NCBI RefSeq assembly: GCF_044326205.1
Contig: NZ_JBIRCY010000042.1
Location: 1 to 64,000 of the forward strand
Origin: Kumtagia sp044326205
GTDB taxonomy: Bacteria > Pseudomonadota > Alphaproteobacteria > Rhizobiales > Rhizobiaceae
Direction: 5' to 3'
Length of the DNA stretch: 64,000 nt
The notes under the pieces are model-generated. The model ran no database searches and was not told where the DNA came from. It worked only from the letters and a program-made list of their open reading frames with translations. Of the stretch, positions 7,883 through 17,031 are shown one piece after another. The position numbers were made by a program, and so were the translations under genes. Numbering within the stretch: the first letter of the stretch is position 1; each line of letters opens with the position of its first letter.

Positions 7883-8929
7883 TTACTTCCTCGCCGGCCC
7901 TTTTCGCTCCGCCGACGTGGCCCACAGGTTGATGTCGGCGTCCCTGGCGTAGCTGTCGATCTCGGCAAGTTCCGCGTCGGTGAAATCGAGATTGTTCAGC
8001 GCGCCGACGCAATCCTCGACCTGCTCGGGCCGGCTGGCACCGATCAGCGCCGTGGTCACCCGGCCGCCGCGTAGCACCCAGGCCAGCGCCATATGCGCCA
8101 GCGTCTGGCCGCGCTTCTCGGCGATGCCGTTCAGCGCGCGGATGTTGGTTACCGTCTGCTCGTTGATGAAGGACGGGCGAAGCGACTTGCCCTGGCTGGC
8201 GCGGCTGCCCTCCGGGATGCCGTCCAGATATTTGGTCGTCAGCATGCCTTGCGCCAGCGGCGAGAAGACGATGGAGCCGACGCCCAGCCCGTCGAGCGTA
8301 TCAAGCAGGCCGTCTTCCTCGACCCAGCGATTGATCATCGAATAGCTGGGCTGGTGGATGAGCAGCGGCGTGCCGAGTTCGCGCAGGATGCTTGCCGCCT
8401 CGCGGGTGCGCTGCGAATTATAGGACGAGATGCCGGCGTAGAGGGCCTTGCCGGAGCGGACGGCATGGTCCAGCGCCATCATCGTCTCTTCCAGCGGCGT
8501 CTCCGGGTCGAAGCGGTGCGAGTAAAAAATGTCGACATAGTCGAGGCCCATGCGCTTCAGGCTCTGGTCGAGGCTGGCCAGCACGTATTTGCGGCTGCCC
8601 CACTCGCCATACGGCCCCGGCCACATGTCGTAGCCGGCCTTGGTCGAGATGATCATCTGGTCGCGCAGGCCGGAAAAGTCGCTGCGCAGTATCTCGCCGA
8701 AGGCGACCTCGGCGGAACCGGGAGGCGGGCCGTAATTGTTGGCGAGGTCGAAATGCGTGATGCCGAGGTCGAAGGCCTTGTGGCAGATGGCGCGCTTGGT
8801 CTTCATCGGCGTATCGTCGCCGAAATTGTGCCAGAGGCCGAGCGAGATCGCCGGCAGTTTTAGGCCGGATTTTCCGCAGCGGTTGTAGCGCATGGATTTG
8901 TAACGGTCGGCGGCGGGGGAATAAGCCAT
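7883..8929 (-). CDS. Aldo/keto reductase (YghZ/MgrA-like)
   Basis: 348-residue NADPH-dependent TIM-barrel reductase. Catalytic residues are visible: Asp and Tyr in DLANNYGPPPGSAE, Lys in ISTKAGYDMWPGPYG, His in YSHRFDPETP. The N-terminal RYNRCGKSGLKLPAISLGLWHNFG and the glycine/proline-rich loop are those of the L-glyceraldehyde-3-phosphate reductase (YghZ) subgroup, which acts on small aldehydes and sugars. The gene lies directly upstream of the xylosidase, so a role in sugar reduction is likely. The exact substrate is not determined by sequence. Confidence 0.87.
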   Translation of the reverse strand: MAYSPAADRYKSMRYNRCGKSGLKLPAISLGLWHNFGDDTPMKTKRAICHKAFDLGITHFDLANNYGPPPGSAEVAFGEILRSDFSGLRDQMIISTKAGYDMWPGPYGEWGSRKYVLASLDQSLKRMGLDYVDIFYSHRFDPETPLEETMMALDHAVRSGKALYAGISSYNSQRTREAASILRELGTPLLIHQPSYSMINRWVEEDGLLDTLDGLGVGSIVFSPLAQGMLTTKYLDGIPEGSRASQGKSLRPSFINEQTVTNIRALNGIAEKRGQTLAHMALAWVLRGGRVTTALIGASRPEQVEDCVGALNNLDFTDAELAEIDSYARDADINLWATSAERKGPARK

Positions 8930-8956
8930 GGAGAATCCTCAACAGTCAGAATTATC

Positions 8957-9213
8957 GGTGCGTCCTTCGAGGCTCGCCCGCCAAGGTTTGCAGCCAGCTT
9001 TCTCCCGATGGTGCGGGCTCGCACCTCAGGATGAGGACCGATGGCGCCGACCACCGGTCGGCAAGGCCGGTTCCGACCGCCTGGCCGAATAAACTCAAGC
9101 TCGACGTCTCAAATCGAGCGAGTTTCACCGACGGTCCTCATCCTGAGGTGCGAGCCCGCACGATCGTCGAAAGTGTCCGCTAACCTGTGCAGGCGAGCCT
9201 CGAAGGACGCACC
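8957..9213. repeat. Nested inverted repeat between oxidoreductase and aldo/keto reductase genes
   Basis: The 333-base gap 8930-9262 holds no gene. It contains two perfectly matched nested inverted pairs: 8957-8978 with 9192-9213 (22 bases, GTGCGTCCTTCGAGG core) and 9011-9040 with 9132-9161 (30 bases, CTCATCCTGAGGTGCGAGC core). The layout is a long stem with mismatched stretches and a 91-base loop. A related GCGTCCTTC hairpin lies at 36940-36970, so this is a dispersed family. In the transcript it would form a very stable structure, which could separate expression of the genes on either side. Confidence 0.85.
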
Positions 9214-9262
9214 TTATTAGCCGATCGCGACGCGTTGAATAACCCGTCGCGATCGGCCAAAA

Positions 9263-10405
9263 CTATTTCTTCTTCGCCATCAGCGCCTTTGCGTCCTTCG
9301 GCCCGAGCGCTTCCGGCCGTTCGCAGGTCGTCGTCATCTCGACGAATTTTCCGATCTCGCCGGCCTTCAGGATGCCGGTCATCACCTCGACCGCATGCAG
9401 CGCCAGTTCCATCGAGCAGCGGTGCGGGCGGCCCTCTTCGATTGCCACCGCCATGTCGGCCAGGCCGATGGTCCGGTAGTTGGCCATCATGCCCATCGAA
9501 TGCTTCTGATTGGGCACGCCGAGCGGATGCTCCCATTTCGGCATCTTCTTCACAGCCGACGACTGTTTTGTATAGGTGACGTTGCCGCCGAAGAAGTTGG
9601 GATCGGGCACGTGGATCGTGCCTTCCTCGCCATAAAGCTCCATCGGCTGGTGACTGTGATTCCACACATCCCAACTGGCGTTCAGCGTGATCACCGCGCC
9701 GCTTGCGAATTCCAGCAGCGCGTGGATCGTGGTCGGCGTCTCCACCTTTACCTTCTCGCCGAAACGCGGTTTCGAAGTGATGGTGCGCTCGGGCGCCGGC
9801 GTCGAAGAGATGGCGGCGACACGCTTCACCGGGCCGATCAACTGGATCAGGTTGGTGACGTAATACGGCCCGACATCCAGCACCGGGCCCGCGCCCGGCT
9901 GGAAGAAGAAGTCGGGGTTGGGATGCCAGTGCTCCATGCCGTGGCTCATCACGTAAGCGGTGCCGCTGGTGATTTTTCCGACCTTGCCGGTGTCGATGAT
10001 GTTGCGGACAAGCTGGTGCGAACCGCCGAGGAACGTGTCCGGCGCCGAGCCGATGCGCAAATTCTTCTTGGCGGCGCGGGCCTTCAGGTCCTGCCCTTCC
10101 TTCAGCGTCAGCACGAAGGGCTTTTCCGAATAGACATGCTTGCCGGCGTCGAGGATCTCGCTCGACACCGCGTGGTGCACGGCGGGGATCGTCAGGTTGA
10201 CGATGATGTCGATGTCGTCGGCCTTGAGCAGGTTCTCGACCGTCTCGGCGCGAACGTCGAACTCCTTTGCGCGCGCATTCGCGGCGTCCATGTTGATGTC
10301 GGCGCAGGCCTTCATCTTGATGCCGCGGAAGAGCGGCGCGAGCGAGAAATAGGCGGCGGAGATGTTCCCGCAGCCGATCACCCCTACTCCCAGTCTCTTT
10401 GCCAT
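9263..10405 (-). CDS. Gfo/Idh/MocA family oxidoreductase
   Basis: 380-residue NAD(P)-dependent sugar dehydrogenase-like enzyme. The Rossmann motif GVIGCGNISAAYF opens the protein and the family EKP motif appears as YSEKPFVL near residue 95. The C-terminal alpha/beta domain carries the DVGPYYVTNLIQLIGP segment. The ATG at 10405 is used because GAGGG lies 10 bases upstream; a TTG two codons earlier is possible. It sits 13 bases downstream of the sugar isomerase gene in the ABC importer operon, a pairing typical of cyclitol or aldose oxidation pathways. The precise sugar is unknown. Confidence 0.87.
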   Translation of the reverse strand: MAKRLGVGVIGCGNISAAYFSLAPLFRGIKMKACADINMDAANARAKEFDVRAETVENLLKADDIDIIVNLTIPAVHHAVSSEILDAGKHVYSEKPFVLTLKEGQDLKARAAKKNLRIGSAPDTFLGGSHQLVRNIIDTGKVGKITSGTAYVMSHGMEHWHPNPDFFFQPGAGPVLDVGPYYVTNLIQLIGPVKRVAAISSTPAPERTITSKPRFGEKVKVETPTTIHALLEFASGAVITLNASWDVWNHSHQPMELYGEEGTIHVPDPNFFGGNVTYTKQSSAVKKMPKWEHPLGVPNQKHSMGMMANYRTIGLADMAVAIEEGRPHRCSMELALHAVEVMTGILKAGEIGKFVEMTTTCERPEALGPKDAKALMAKKK

Positions 10406-10418
10406 TTCCAAAGTTCCC

Positions 10419-11162
10419 TCAATATGCCTTCGCCGAGGCGATCGACCTGCTGGCGAAGCGCCGGAAATCGCTCGGATTGTCGTGTTCCATCACATAAAAC
10501 TTCGCCGGCGTCTTGGCCTTCAGCGTCGAGACAAGTCCCTTCCAGTCGACCGTTCCATGCCCGACATCGGCCCAGCCGTCCTCATTGGCGTTCTGGCTAG
10601 CGGGTGCGATGTCCTTGACGTGGACGGCAACGATCCGGTCGGCATAGTCGGCGATCCACTTCTGCGGGTCGGCGCCACCGCGGATTACCCAGGCAACGTC
10701 CATCTCCCAGCCGATGCCGGGCGCGGCCTCCAGGATGTGGGTCATGGGCAGCGAGCCGTCGGCCAGCGGCTGGAATTCGAAGTCGTGATTGTGCCAGGCG
10801 AAGGCTATGCCGTCGTTCTGGAACGGCTTTCCAGCCGCGGCCAGCCGCTCGCCGAAGGCGCGCCAGCCGGCGGCATCGTTCGGGCGCCGGTCGGCCGCGA
10901 TGTGCGGGCAGGCGACGAGCTGCATATCGAGATTGCGCGCCACACGGAAGGAAAAGCCATAATCCTCAAGCTGGTCGAGCGAAAAATGCCCGCTCGGCAT
11001 GGCGAGGCCGACCTTGTCGAGTTCGCTGCGCAAGCCGAGTGAGTTCTCGTAGAGGCCGCCAAAGCCCTCGACATTCTTGTAGCCGAGGTCGGCCAGCGCT
11101 TTGAGTACGTCCGGCCAAGGCTGAAAATTGCGGGCGCTGTAGAGTTGGAAAGACCAAGTCAT
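10419..11162 (-). CDS. Sugar phosphate isomerase/epimerase (AP endonuclease 2 family)
   Basis: 247-residue TIM-barrel enzyme of the xylose isomerase-like family. Metal-binding motifs are spread along the barrel as expected: AFAWHNHDFEF, GWEMDVAWVIRGG, AVHVKDIAP and VGHGTVDW. The ATG at 11162 lies just downstream of the ATP-binding gene (stop at 11200), and the Gfo/Idh/MocA oxidoreductase follows 13 bases after its stop. The pair probably converts the imported sugar or its oxidised form; the actual substrate is not readable from sequence. Confidence 0.85.
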   Translation of the reverse strand: MTWSFQLYSARNFQPWPDVLKALADLGYKNVEGFGGLYENSLGLRSELDKVGLAMPSGHFSLDQLEDYGFSFRVARNLDMQLVACPHIAADRRPNDAAGWRAFGERLAAAGKPFQNDGIAFAWHNHDFEFQPLADGSLPMTHILEAAPGIGWEMDVAWVIRGGADPQKWIADYADRIVAVHVKDIAPASQNANEDGWADVGHGTVDWKGLVSTLKAKTPAKFYVMEHDNPSDFRRFASRSIASAKAY

Positions 11163-11199
11163 AGATGTTTTCCCATGATGTAGAGACAATTCCGGAGGG

Positions 11200-12285
11200 T
11201 CAGAGCCGCACTCCGCTCACCTGGTCGAAGATCGAGGCGCGCAGCGGGTCGAAGCCGATGGTCACCTGGTCGCCGGTCGCGGGCGCTCGCTCGGAGGTGA
11301 CCCGCACCGTGAAATTCTGGCCGCCGAGCCGCGTCCACACCAGCGTGTCCGAACCCATCGGCTCGACCACCTCGACCGTGGCCTTGGCGCTGAAGGGCCA
11401 GTCGGCGCCGGAATTCATCCCCACATGCTCCGGCCGCATGCCGAACACCGCGGGTCGCGGCTCGAAGCCGCCGGGTTCGAAGGCATAGGTGGCGAGCGGG
11501 ATGGCGATGCCATCAGCGGCGAACCACGGCTTGCCGTCACGGGCTTCCAGCCGGCCGTCAACGAAATTCATGCCCGGCGAGCCGATGAAGCCGGCGACGA
11601 ACCGGTTCACCGGCTTGGTGTAGATCGCCTGCGGCCGGTCAAGCTGCTGGATCAGGCCGTTTCGCATTACCGCGATGCGGTCGGCCAGCGTCATAGCCTC
11701 GATCTGGTCGTGGGTGACGTAGATCATCGTATTGCCGAGCGTCTGGTGCAGCCGCTTGATCTCGACCCGCAGTTCCGAGCGCAATTTTGCGTCCAGGTTC
11801 GACAACGGCTCATCGAACAGGAACACATCGACGTCGCGCACCAGGGCACGGCCGATGGCGACGCGCTGGCGCTGGCCGCCGGACAGCGCCGAGGGCCTGC
11901 GCTGCAAAAGCGGTTCGATCTGCAGGATGGAGGCGGCGCGCGCGATGCGCTTGGCGATCTCGTCCTTCGGCAGGCCGGCATTCTTCAGGCCGAAGGAGAG
12001 GTTCCCCTCGACCGACATCTGCGGATAGAGCGCATAGGACTGGAACACCATGCCGATGCCGCGGTCCTTCGGTTCCTCCCAGGTGACGTTCTTGCCATTG
12101 ATGAAGATCTGCCCGGCCGACACGTCGAGCAGGCCGGCGATGCAATTGAGCAGCGTGGATTTTCCGCAGCCGGACGGCCCGAGCAGCACGATGAACTCGC
12201 CCTCGGCCACGTCGAGATTGAGCGCCTTCAGCACCTCGACAGCGCCGAAGTTGAGCGTAACGTCCTTGACTAGAACACTCGTCAT
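11200..12285 (-). CDS. Sugar ABC transporter ATP-binding protein (UgpC/MalK type)
   Basis: 361-residue ATPase energising the importer encoded upstream. Walker A (GPSGCGKST), Q-loop (MVFQSYALYPQM), ABC signature (LSGGQRQR), Walker B (VFLFDEPLS) and the switch His (YVTHDQIEA) are all present. A C-terminal regulatory OB-fold region (from about residue 235) is typical of the carbohydrate-uptake class 1 group. It follows the MalG-like permease by 4 bases and precedes the isomerase gene. It probably forms a homodimer with the two permeases. Confidence 0.93.
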   Translation of the reverse strand: MTSVLVKDVTLNFGAVEVLKALNLDVAEGEFIVLLGPSGCGKSTLLNCIAGLLDVSAGQIFINGKNVTWEEPKDRGIGMVFQSYALYPQMSVEGNLSFGLKNAGLPKDEIAKRIARAASILQIEPLLQRRPSALSGGQRQRVAIGRALVRDVDVFLFDEPLSNLDAKLRSELRVEIKRLHQTLGNTMIYVTHDQIEAMTLADRIAVMRNGLIQQLDRPQAIYTKPVNRFVAGFIGSPGMNFVDGRLEARDGKPWFAADGIAIPLATYAFEPGGFEPRPAVFGMRPEHVGMNSGADWPFSAKATVEVVEPMGSDTLVWTRLGGQNFTVRVTSERAPATGDQVTIGFDPLRASIFDQVSGVRL

Positions 12286-12289
12286 CGCC

Positions 12290-13231
12290 TCAGCCTTTCA
12301 CCGCGCCGGCGGCGATGCCGCGCACGAACAGTTTTCCAGAGACGAAATAGACGATCAGCGGCACCAGGCCGGTGATGAGTGTCGCTGCCATATTGACGTT
12401 GTACTCCTTCACGCCCTGGACCGAGTTGACGATGTTGTTGAGCTGGACGGTCATCGGATAGGTGTCCGGCTTGGTGTAGACCACGCCGAACAGAAAATCG
12501 TTCCAGATGCCGGTGACCTGAAGGATCATGGCCACCACGAAGATCGGCAGCGACATCGGCATCATGATCTTTAAGTAGATGCCCCAGAAACCGGCGCCGT
12601 CGACGCGGGCAGCCTTGAACAGCTCCTCCGGCAGCGAGGCGAAATAGTTGCGGAAGAGCAGCGTCAGGATCGGCATGCCGAAGATCGAATGGACGATGAC
12701 CAGGCCGCTGAGCGAGCCGTAGAGACCGATCTCGCGCAGCACGATGACGATCGGATAGATCATCACCTGATAGGGGATGAAGGCACCGACGATAAGGATG
12801 GTGAAGAAGATGTCGGCGCCCTTGAAGCGCCAATTCGCCAGCGCGTATCCGTTCACCGAGGCGATGGCGATCGACACGATCACCGACGGCACGGTGATGC
12901 GCACCGAATTCCAGAAGCCCCTGCTGAGGCCGTCGCAGTTCAAACCGGTGCAAGCCGTCGCCCAGGCTTTGACCCAGGGCTCGAAGGTGACCTCGAGCGG
13001 CGGCGCGAAGACATTGCCGACACGGATTTCCGGCATGCCCTTCAGCGAGGTGACGATCATCACATAGAGCGGCAGCAGATAGTAAAGCGCCACGACGGTC
13101 AGCGTGCCGTAGATGATGATGTTGCGCCGGGAAAAAGTGACGCGCGGGCGAGGACCGTGCGGGCCGCTGAGGCTGCCGGCGACGGCATCCGCTCCGGCGA
13201 CGGCCGCGGCAAGCGTGGCGGGGTTCGACAT
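12290..13231 (-). CDS. Sugar ABC transporter permease (MalG-like)
   Basis: 313-residue inner-membrane permease with six predicted helices after a 35-residue cytoplasmic N-terminus. The EAA loop that docks the ATPase reads ELFKAARVDGAGFWGIYLKIM near residue 205. A periplasmic loop between TM1 and TM2 contains two cysteines (TACTGLNCDGLS), similar to glucose/mannose-type systems. The start at 13231 is one base from the stop of the partner permease gene. Confidence 0.9.
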   Translation of the reverse strand: MSNPATLAAAVAGADAVAGSLSGPHGPRPRVTFSRRNIIIYGTLTVVALYYLLPLYVMIVTSLKGMPEIRVGNVFAPPLEVTFEPWVKAWATACTGLNCDGLSRGFWNSVRITVPSVIVSIAIASVNGYALANWRFKGADIFFTILIVGAFIPYQVMIYPIVIVLREIGLYGSLSGLVIVHSIFGMPILTLLFRNYFASLPEELFKAARVDGAGFWGIYLKIMMPMSLPIFVVAMILQVTGIWNDFLFGVVYTKPDTYPMTVQLNNIVNSVQGVKEYNVNMAATLITGLVPLIVYFVSGKLFVRGIAAGAVKG

Positions 13232-13232
13232 G

Positions 13233-14135
13233 TTACCGCCTCCGTCCGAATTCGAGATAGGCCCACGGTACGATGATGATGCCGACCGTCACCAGCATCA
13301 TGGTCGAGGCGGCAAAACCCTGGCCGAGATTCTGCGCGGCGAACATGTAGTCGTAGACATATTTCGCCGGCACCTCGGAGGCGTGGCCGGGACCGCCGCT
13401 GGTCTGCGCGACAACAAGGTCGTAGAGGCGCACAATGCCGGAGGCGATGATGACCAGCGTGGTGATGAAGACCGGCCGCATCATCGGGATGACGATGAAC
13501 AGGTAGGTCTTCCACATCGGAATGCCGTCGACGCGCGCGGCCTTCCAGATGTCCTCGTCGATGCCGCGCAGGCCGGCCAGCATCAGGCACATGACGAGGC
13601 CCGTGCCCTGCCACAGCCCGGCGATCAGGATGCCGTAGATGACGATGTCCTGATCGTAGAGCGGATTGAAGACGAAGCTTTCCCAGCCGAGGCTGCGCAC
13701 GATGTGCTGCACACCAAAGTCGGGATTGAGAATCCACTGCCAGATCAGGCCGGTGACGATGAAGGACAGCGCGAAGGGGTAAAGGAAGATCGTCCGGAAG
13801 GCGTTTTCGAAGCGGATCTTCTGGTCGAGCAGCGCCGCGAGCAGGAATCCGATCGTCAGCGAGAAGACCAGCGAAAGCACACCATAAGTGATGAGGTTCT
13901 CGATCGAAGTCAGCCAGCGCGGCGTCGACCACAGCCGCTCATACTGGTCGAGCCCGACAAAATTGAGCCGCGGCAGCAGCTTGGAATTGGTGAAGGAGTA
14001 GAGGACGGTCCAGAGTGTGCCGCCGACAAAAATGACCAGCGCGGTCAGGATCATCGGTATCGACGCGATCTTGGCGTTGAGATTCCTGAACAACTGACTG
14101 GGACGGCGCGCGACCGCGCTCTCGCTTATGCTCAT
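13233..14135 (-). CDS. Sugar ABC transporter permease (MalF-like)
   Basis: 300-residue permease with six hydrophobic segments; the first (IPMILTALVIFVGGTLWTVLYS) follows a 25-residue cytoplasmic start. The EAA loop is DIWKAARVDGIPMWKTYLFIV. It lies between the binding-protein gene (69-base gap) and the MalG-like permease (1-base gap), the standard order for CUT1 importers. Together with its partner it forms the translocation pore. Confidence 0.9.
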   Translation of the reverse strand: MSISESAVARRPSQLFRNLNAKIASIPMILTALVIFVGGTLWTVLYSFTNSKLLPRLNFVGLDQYERLWSTPRWLTSIENLITYGVLSLVFSLTIGFLLAALLDQKIRFENAFRTIFLYPFALSFIVTGLIWQWILNPDFGVQHIVRSLGWESFVFNPLYDQDIVIYGILIAGLWQGTGLVMCLMLAGLRGIDEDIWKAARVDGIPMWKTYLFIVIPMMRPVFITTLVIIASGIVRLYDLVVAQTSGGPGHASEVPAKYVYDYMFAAQNLGQGFAASTMMLVTVGIIIVPWAYLEFGRRR

Positions 14136-14203
14136 CTCGTGCTCCGGCTGCGCGAAGGCGGACCGGCCCGCGTCACGGACCGGTCCGCCGGATTCGGTTT
14201 CGA

Positions 14204-15442
14204 CTAGTCGGCAGCCTCGATGATGGCGACGTAACGCTTCTGCGCTTCCTCGGGCGTCAGCGACGGCGTCTTGAAGAACTCGACGAACAGGTCGTTGAGC
14301 TGGTTGTTGGTGTCCTCGGTGTTCAACTGGTTGACAGCGGGGATGACGTTGCCCTTGGCCAGGATGTCGAGGCCCTTCTTCATGCAGTCGTTGGCGGCGG
14401 CGAGATCGACGTCGCCGCGCACCGGCACGGAGCCCTTCTTCAGGTTGAAGGCAACCTGCACCTGCGGGTTGAGCATGGTCGACGCGAGCACTTCCTGCGC
14501 CTTGCTCTTCTCCTCATCGTCGAGCTTCGGGAAGTAGAATGCGTCGCCGTCGGTCGAGATCAGCTCGTTGACGCCGAGGCCCGGTAGACAAGTATAGTCC
14601 TTGCCGGCGACCTGGCCGGCGACCTGGAACTCGCCCTGCGCCCAGTCGCCCATGATCTGGCCGCCGGCCTGGCCGGTGATGACGAGATTGGTCGCCTGGT
14701 TCCAGTCCTGGATGTTCGACTTCGCGGCCATCTTGCGGGCGTCGTCGGCGGCCTTGAACACCTTGGCGATCTCCGGCCCGGCCGCAACCGTCGCATCTTT
14801 GTCCTGGTAGACCTTCAGGAAGACTTCCTTGCCGGCGATGGCCGGGATCAGCACGTTGAAGGCGCCGGAGTTCTGCCAGGGCTGGCCGCCGACGGCGAGC
14901 GGGATGATTCCGACCTTTTCGAGCGCCGGCGCGGCGGCGACGAACTCGTCCCAGTTTTTCGGAACGGGAACCCCGGCCTTCTCGAAAGCCGCATTGGAAA
15001 GCCACAGCCACTGCCAGGAGTGGATGTTGATCGGCGCGCAATAGATCTTGCCATCGAGCGTGCAGCCGTCGAGCAGGCTCTTGGGGCGGACGATCTCAGC
15101 CCATTTCTCCTTGGTGGCGAGATCGGTGAGGTCGCGCATCAGGCCCGCCTCGACGAGTTCCTCCGCCTGGCGGCCATGGTTGAACTGAGTAGCGGCCATC
15201 GGGTCGCCGCCGGTGATGCGGCTCACCATGACCGGACGCGCGGTGTTGCCGCCCCCGGCGATGGCGCCGTCGACCCATTTGTTGCCGGTGGCGTCGAACG
15301 CCTTGGCGAATTCGGCGACCGCGGCCGCCTCGCCGCCCGAAGTCCACCAGTGGGTGACTTCGAGATCGGTGGCCGAGGCCGGGGCAATTGCGAAAAGTGC
15401 GGCGCCGGCCGTCAGCGCGGCTCGGTAAAGTCCATAACGCAT
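14204..15442 (-). CDS. Sugar ABC transporter substrate-binding protein
   Basis: 412-residue periplasmic binding protein. A signal peptide (MRYGLYRAALTAGAALFAIAPASA) precedes the DLEVTHWWTSGGEAAAV start that is characteristic of family 1 solute-binding proteins of glucose/mannose type. The ATG at 15442 is chosen over 15448 because AGGGAGG is then 7 bases away. It is the first gene of the transport operon and is divergent from the LacI regulator. One LacI-type operator lies in its leader at 15458-15475, so repression at the promoter or as a roadblock is expected. Confidence 0.92.
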   Translation of the reverse strand: MRYGLYRAALTAGAALFAIAPASATDLEVTHWWTSGGEAAAVAEFAKAFDATGNKWVDGAIAGGGNTARPVMVSRITGGDPMAATQFNHGRQAEELVEAGLMRDLTDLATKEKWAEIVRPKSLLDGCTLDGKIYCAPINIHSWQWLWLSNAAFEKAGVPVPKNWDEFVAAAPALEKVGIIPLAVGGQPWQNSGAFNVLIPAIAGKEVFLKVYQDKDATVAAGPEIAKVFKAADDARKMAAKSNIQDWNQATNLVITGQAGGQIMGDWAQGEFQVAGQVAGKDYTCLPGLGVNELISTDGDAFYFPKLDDEEKSKAQEVLASTMLNPQVQVAFNLKKGSVPVRGDVDLAAANDCMKKGLDILAKGNVIPAVNQLNTEDTNNQLNDLFVEFFKTPSLTPEEAQKRYVAIIEAAD

Positions 15443-15457
15443 CGGCATTCCTCCCTG

Positions 15458-15475
15458 AACTGAAACGTTACAGTT
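15458..15475. promoter_or_regulatory. LacI-type operator O1 (binding-protein leader)
   Basis: AACTGAAACGTTACAGTT, a near-perfect palindrome around AACGTT, lies 16 bases upstream of the binding-protein ATG. It is the exact reverse complement of a second site at 15734-15751. The A/T-flanked central CG pair is typical of LacI-family sites. The adjacent divergent LacI gene is the obvious binder (inference). Confidence 0.75.
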
Positions 15476-15733
15476 TTTCAATATGGGATTTATCCGGACG
15501 GCGCAACCCATGACAGCCGCGCCAGTGCATTTTTTTCGATCTTCGAATTATTTCGTGTCCTGAGGGGTGGTGGTGCATCGCCGCATTTACGTGCTGCACC
15601 GCACTATCATAGCTTTTTTCCGCCTCTTCGGAGCGAGGGAGGACCCCGCACGGCATTCGCTTGTGTCCTCGCGACCGATCGGCGCCGGCAGCTAAACCCC
15701 TGGTATCTCGTCGCCATTTGTATGAGTGTTGAA

Positions 15734-15751
15734 AACTGTAACGTTTCAGTT
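15734..15751. promoter_or_regulatory. LacI-type operator O2 (regulator side)
   Basis: AACTGTAACGTTTCAGTT is the exact reverse complement of the site at 15458-15475. It sits 86 bases before the LacI ATG. Centre-to-centre spacing of 276 bases would allow looping between the two sites and joint control of both divergent promoters (inference). The rest of 15476-15836 shows no gene. Confidence 0.75.
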
Positions 15752-15836
15752 TATCGAACGCCGTCGGTTGCCGGAGAGGCTTCCGGCGGAGTGCGCGGCA
15801 ATTGTCGTTTGGCCGCCGGGCTGATAGGCGGGCTCG

Positions 15837-16880
15837 ATGGACGGGGATGACAGGCAGAGGCGAGCGGAGGAACGGGCGGGCGAGGCTTCTCGCCCGACGC
15901 TGAAGACCATCGCCTTCATGACCGGGCTGGGTGTCACCACCGTGTCGCGCGCCCTGAAGGACGCGCCCGACATCGGCGAGGAGACCAAGAAGCGCGTGCG
16001 CCTGGTCGCGCGGCAGGTCGGCTACCGGCCGAACCGCGCCGGCGTTCGCCTGCGCACCGGCAAGACCAATGTCATCAGCCTGGTGCTGGACACCGACCAG
16101 CAGATCATGAGCTTCGTCTCGGACATCATCTACGGCATTTCCGAAGTGATCGCCGACACGCCCTACCACCTGATCGTCACGCCCTATTCACGCAGCAACG
16201 ATTCGCTGGAGCCGGTACGCTACGTGGTGGAGACCGGATCCGCCGACGGGCTCATCATCTCGCGCACCGAACCCAACGACGCGCGCGCCCGCTACCTGCT
16301 CGAACACGGCATGCCGTTCGCAACGCATGGCCGCACCGACATGGGGCTGGTGCACCCGTATCACGATTTCGACAACCACGCCTTCGCGGCGATCGCCGTG
16401 CGCCGGCTGGCCGCCAACGGCCGCCGCAGGCTGGCCCTGCTGGCGCCACCGCTTGGCCTGACGTATCACCGCCACGCCGTGAACGGCTTCGTCGATGCCG
16501 TCAACGAGGTCGGGGCCACGGAAGTGCCGTTCAACACCGTGTCTATCGACAACACCTTGGATCAGATCAGGACCCGGACCGCCCAGATCATGCGGCGCAG
16601 CGACCGGCCTGACGGGTTCGTGAGCAGCGCCGCGGCCGCGACGCTGGCAATCGTCGCCGGCATCGAGGACGCCGGCCTGACGCTCGGCCGCGACGTCGAC
16701 GTCGTGTCGAAGCAGTCATCCGACCTGCTGCACCTGTTCCGGCCGCAACTGCTGGTGGTCAATGAGAATTTCCGCCTGGCCGGCGCGGAACTCGCCCGCT
16801 CCGTCCTCGGCTGGATCGGCGGCGCCGCCCCGGGATCGCTGCAGACGCTGGCGGTGCCGACGACGGTGGAGGCGCGGTAG
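15837..16880 (+). CDS. LacI family transcriptional regulator
   Basis: 347-residue repressor. A 20-residue polar lead is followed by the LacI helix-turn-helix (LKTIAFMTGLGVTTVSRALKD) and hinge helix (RPNRAGVRLRTGKT), then a periplasmic-binding-like sugar domain. It is divergent from the xyloside-type ABC importer operon, with two identical operators between them, so it is very probably that operon's sugar-responsive repressor. The effector is unknown but should be the imported sugar or an early product. Confidence 0.92.
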   Translation: MDGDDRQRRAEERAGEASRPTLKTIAFMTGLGVTTVSRALKDAPDIGEETKKRVRLVARQVGYRPNRAGVRLRTGKTNVISLVLDTDQQIMSFVSDIIYGISEVIADTPYHLIVTPYSRSNDSLEPVRYVVETGSADGLIISRTEPNDARARYLLEHGMPFATHGRTDMGLVHPYHDFDNHAFAAIAVRRLAANGRRRLALLAPPLGLTYHRHAVNGFVDAVNEVGATEVPFNTVSIDNTLDQIRTRTAQIMRRSDRPDGFVSSAAAATLAIVAGIEDAGLTLGRDVDVVSKQSSDLLHLFRPQLLVVNENFRLAGAELARSVLGWIGGAAPGSLQTLAVPTTVEAR

Positions 16881-17031
16881 CGGCCGCACGCGTCATTCCG
16901 CGCCCCGTCACGACCAACGTGGCGGCCGTGTCCGGTATACTGAAAGCGCGACACTCCAGAAGATCGCGGGTCCCCGCAAGCTCCTGTCGAAATGACTTCT
17001 CTATTGCGTCGCCAGCCACTCGGTGAAATAC

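Noticed and set aside
6213..7952. Long plus-strand ORF of 579 codons opposite the xylosidase gene
   Set aside because: Exactly antisense to a clear GH43 gene with intact catalytic motifs; high-GC antisense frames are often open and its protein shows no recognisable domain.
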